Position numbers and translations under genes: made by a program. The notes beneath the pieces are model-generated. The model made no database searches, was not told where the DNA came from, and saw nothing but the letters and a program-made list of their open reading frames with translations. DNA of 16,525 nucleotides from contig CAOMFZ010000027.1 in assembly GCA_948482415.1 (NCBI GenBank), forward strand, positions 1 to 16,525, in the 5' to 3' direction. Source of the DNA: an uncultured Mailhella sp. (GTDB lineage Bacteria; Desulfobacterota; Desulfovibrionia; Desulfovibrionales; Desulfovibrionaceae). Below are positions 15,191 to 16,525 of this stretch, in pieces (position 1 is the first letter of the stretch; each line of letters begins with the position of its first letter).

Positions 15191-15616
15191 ATGCCAACCT
15201 TAAAAGTTCCTGCAAATCTTGATAATCTGAAAGTTGTCAATGCGTTTATTGAAGAACATATTCCTTCGGAATGTGCTTTTTTGCAGCCCCATGTGGAGCT
15301 TGTGGCAGAAGAACTGCTGGTGAATGTTTTTATGTATGCCTATGAGGATACTCAGCAGGGGGAAGCAGAAGTCGGCTGCAGGGAAGTTTTTTTGGATGAT
15401 GAAAAATATTTCTGCTTTTGGGTTTGTGATAACGGCAAGCCTTTCAATCCTTTTCTTGAAGCTCCTGAGCCGGATTTGACGCTTGATGCGGAAAGCCGCC
15501 CCATTGGCGGACTAGGCATTCACCTGATCAAATCCCTGACAAAGCATTTTTCTTACAGTTATTCCGATAAAAAAAATCTCATTGAGCTTTATTTTTCAAA
15601 AGTCAATAATGCGTAA
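15191..15616 (+). CDS. RsbW/BtrW-like serine kinase (anti-sigma factor type)
   Basis: The 141-residue HATPase_c_2 protein belongs to the GHKL superfamily. The N-box EELLVNVFMYAYE is at about 40-52, the G1-like DNGKPFNP at about 80-87, and GGLGIHLIKSL (from about residue 106) forms the G2/lid region. The family phosphorylates the STAS partner and holds a sigma factor or another target when its partner is phosphorylated. GGGAGG precedes the start. The gene directly follows the STAS gene and overlaps the transglycosylase gene by 8 bp. Which sigma factor or secretion component it binds cannot be told; no sigma gene is in the window. Confidence 0.9.
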   Translation: MPTLKVPANLDNLKVVNAFIEEHIPSECAFLQPHVELVAEELLVNVFMYAYEDTQQGEAEVGCREVFLDDEKYFCFWVCDNGKPFNPFLEAPEPDLTLDAESRPIGGLGIHLIKSLTKHFSYSYSDKKNLIELYFSKVNNA

Positions 15617-16259
15617 CGTTTTAGGGCTCGTTTTTTTTCTTTTTCCCTGTATTTGTTATGCAAACCAGGGTGAAATTTTATCCTATGAAATAATTGAGGA
15701 AGAAACACAAACTGCTCAGCAGATTTATCCGGTTAATGAACAAAACAAGCAAGTTATAAAAGAAAAAGAACATGAATATCTCATTGATGACATAGATGTT
15801 TATGCTCTTTCTCCGTCGGCAAAATTATTGGCAATGCCCAGAATGGTCAGTGTAAGGCATAATTATGAAACGGATAAAACTGTTGATTGGGAACAGGTGA
15901 TTGCAGAGTCATCGCAAGCCTATGGCGTTGAAAAGGCGCTTATCTGGGCAGTTATCAAAGTGGAATCCAATTTTATTGCCCATGCGGTTTCCCATAAAGG
16001 GGCAGTGGGCGCAATGCAGATTATGCCCGAAACACAGAAGGAATTGGGACTTCTCAATCCTGTCAATGCAAAGGATAATGTTTTTGCAGGGACAAAATAT
16101 TTAAAGCAGCAACTGGAATTATTTAACGGGGATATTGCCTTGGCGCTTGCCAGTTATAACGCCGGGGCAGGCAATGTGCAAAAATATAATGGTATTCCGC
16201 CTTTCAAGGAAACACAGGCTTTTGTCAAAAAAGTAATGGCATACAGGGAAGCCTATTAG
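15609..16259 (+). CDS. Secreted SLT-domain lytic transglycosylase
   Basis: The protein cleaves the MurNAc-GlcNAc bond of peptidoglycan in the periplasm. The start chosen is the ATG at 15609, overlapping the kinase stop by 8 bp; it yields a clean signal peptide (MRN, hydrophobic core, cut near CYA at 18). The ATG at 15582 would put nine extra residues before it. A linker of about 70 residues precedes an SLT domain at about 93-212. That domain has catalytic E119 in IKVESNF, GAVGAMQIMP at 131-140 and ASYNAGAGNV at 181-190. At 216 residues it resembles the small T3SS-linked enzymes (IpgF/IagB type), though those usually have shorter linkers. In this operon it probably opens the cell wall for injectisome assembly. 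Its stop TAG is the first triplet of a repeat element. Confidence 0.9.
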   Translation: MRNVLGLVFFLFPCICYANQGEILSYEIIEEETQTAQQIYPVNEQNKQVIKEKEHEYLIDDIDVYALSPSAKLLAMPRMVSVRHNYETDKTVDWEQVIAESSQAYGVEKALIWAVIKVESNFIAHAVSHKGAVGAMQIMPETQKELGLLNPVNAKDNVFAGTKYLKQQLELFNGDIALALASYNAGAGNVQKYNGIPPFKETQAFVKKVMAYREAY

Positions 16260-16397
16260 AGCGTTTCCAATAAATTTTGCAACTTTTCTATGCAGGGGCA
16301 AAACTTTTTATAAAAAGTTTCTTCCCCTGCACCCCTTTACAAAAATTTTTAAGCTTTCTTATAAAAATTTGTTGCAATTATTTTCGGAAGTGTTCTA
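16257..16397. repeat. Dispersed inverted-repeat element, copy 2 (141 bp)
   Basis: The left end TAGAGCGTTTCC and the right end, read on the minus strand, TAGAACACTTCCG, are imperfect inverted repeats; the arms match at 18 of 27 positions and both end in TTGCAAC. The right 45 bp match copy 1 (9228-9272) at 39 of 45 positions in opposite orientation. The core holds a large hairpin: GCAGGGG (16292-16298) with CCCCTGC (16324-16330), enclosing the 20-bp palindrome at 16301-16320. It may end transcription of the T3SS operon, but there is no clean T-run. The element starts on the transglycosylase stop codon. Confidence 0.7.
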
Positions 16398-16464
16398 GCT
16401 CTGCTGTCTATTTCCCTAAGCCTCGTAAACTCGGCATAAGGGAAACGGCTTCGCCGCCATTCCG
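16384..16464. repeat. Structured dispersed repeat, copy 2
   Basis: It shares CTCTGCTGTC (16399-16408) with copy 1 at 7971-7980. The inner hairpin has TTTCCCT (16411-16417) with AGGGAAA (16439-16445), an A-rich internal loop, GCC with GGC, and the identical 10-nt loop TCGTAAACTC (16423-16432). A weak outer stem (CGGAA 16385-16389 with TTCCG 16460-16464) overlaps the end of the inverted-repeat element. A GGCTTCGCC mini-hairpin follows the inner stem. Confidence 0.6.
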
Positions 16465-16483
16465 GTAGCTGAAAAAGTTTCTT

Positions 16484-16525
16484 CCCTGAAAAAATCAAGT
16501 AATCCCTTTCAGGGCTTGATTTTTC
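16484..16525. repeat. Two interleaved alternative hairpins at the window end
   Basis: CCCTGAAA (16484-16491) can pair with TTTCAGGG (16507-16514). AAAAATCAAG (16490-16499) can pair with CTTGATTTTT (16515-16524). The two stems overlap by 2 nt and are interleaved, so they are mutually exclusive or form a pseudoknot. The window stops here, so a further partner may lie beyond it. Confidence 0.5.

Overview
The window comes from an AT-rich Gram-negative anaerobe. The best guess is a host-associated, low-GC member of the Desulfovibrionaceae (Bilophila/Lawsonia/Taurinivorans type). That guess rests on the mix of genes: a cytosolic arylsulfotransferase with an anion permease, an iron-dependent alcohol dehydrogenase, a non-flagellar type III secretion system (T3SS), periplasmic sensor domains and signal peptides. 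No rRNA, tRNA, transposase or CRISPR array is visible, so the taxonomy is inference from gene content only.

Layout. (1) 156-1346, minus: a monocistronic iron-dependent alcohol dehydrogenase with a recognisable sigma-70-type promoter and a 15-bp terminator hairpin. (2) 1500-4840, minus: a Crp/Fnr-family regulator followed 38 bp later by a membrane-bound hybrid histidine kinase; this probable operon ends in a terminator at about 1436-1464. (3) 4981-7863, plus, divergent from the regulator: a DASS/SLC13-type anion permease and an arylsulfotransferase (PF05935) without signal peptide. A 432-bp gap rich in structured repeats follows, then (4) a glutaredoxin-like protein with an unusual C-terminal domain (8296-9123). 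A palindrome with GTAG..CTAC half-sites lies between regulator and permease, a degenerate copy lies upstream of the glutaredoxin-like gene, and the most symmetrical copy lies in the next intergenic gap. The simplest reading is a small Crp/Fnr regulon for import and sulfotransfer of an organosulfate or sulfonate. (5) 9311-12801, minus: a PF04392-type periplasmic binding protein overlapping by 4 bp an MFS transporter that carries two periplasmic sensor-like domains at its N-terminus; no ABC permease or ATPase is nearby. (6) 13011-16259, plus: a tightly packed operon of T3SS genes sctQ and sctR, a STAS anti-anti-sigma factor, an RsbW-like serine kinase and a secreted lytic transglycosylase. This joins injectisome parts to a partner-switching regulatory pair.

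Intergenic DNA is unusually informative. A dispersed inverted-repeat element (9228-9313 and 16257-16397) has an end, TAGAG/TAGAA, that supplies the TAG stop codon of the adjacent gene in both copies. A second repeat (about 7953-8028 and 16384-16464) keeps a 10-nt loop, TCGTAAACTC, while its stems differ in sequence but still pair. The last 45 bp hold two interleaved, mutually exclusive hairpins.
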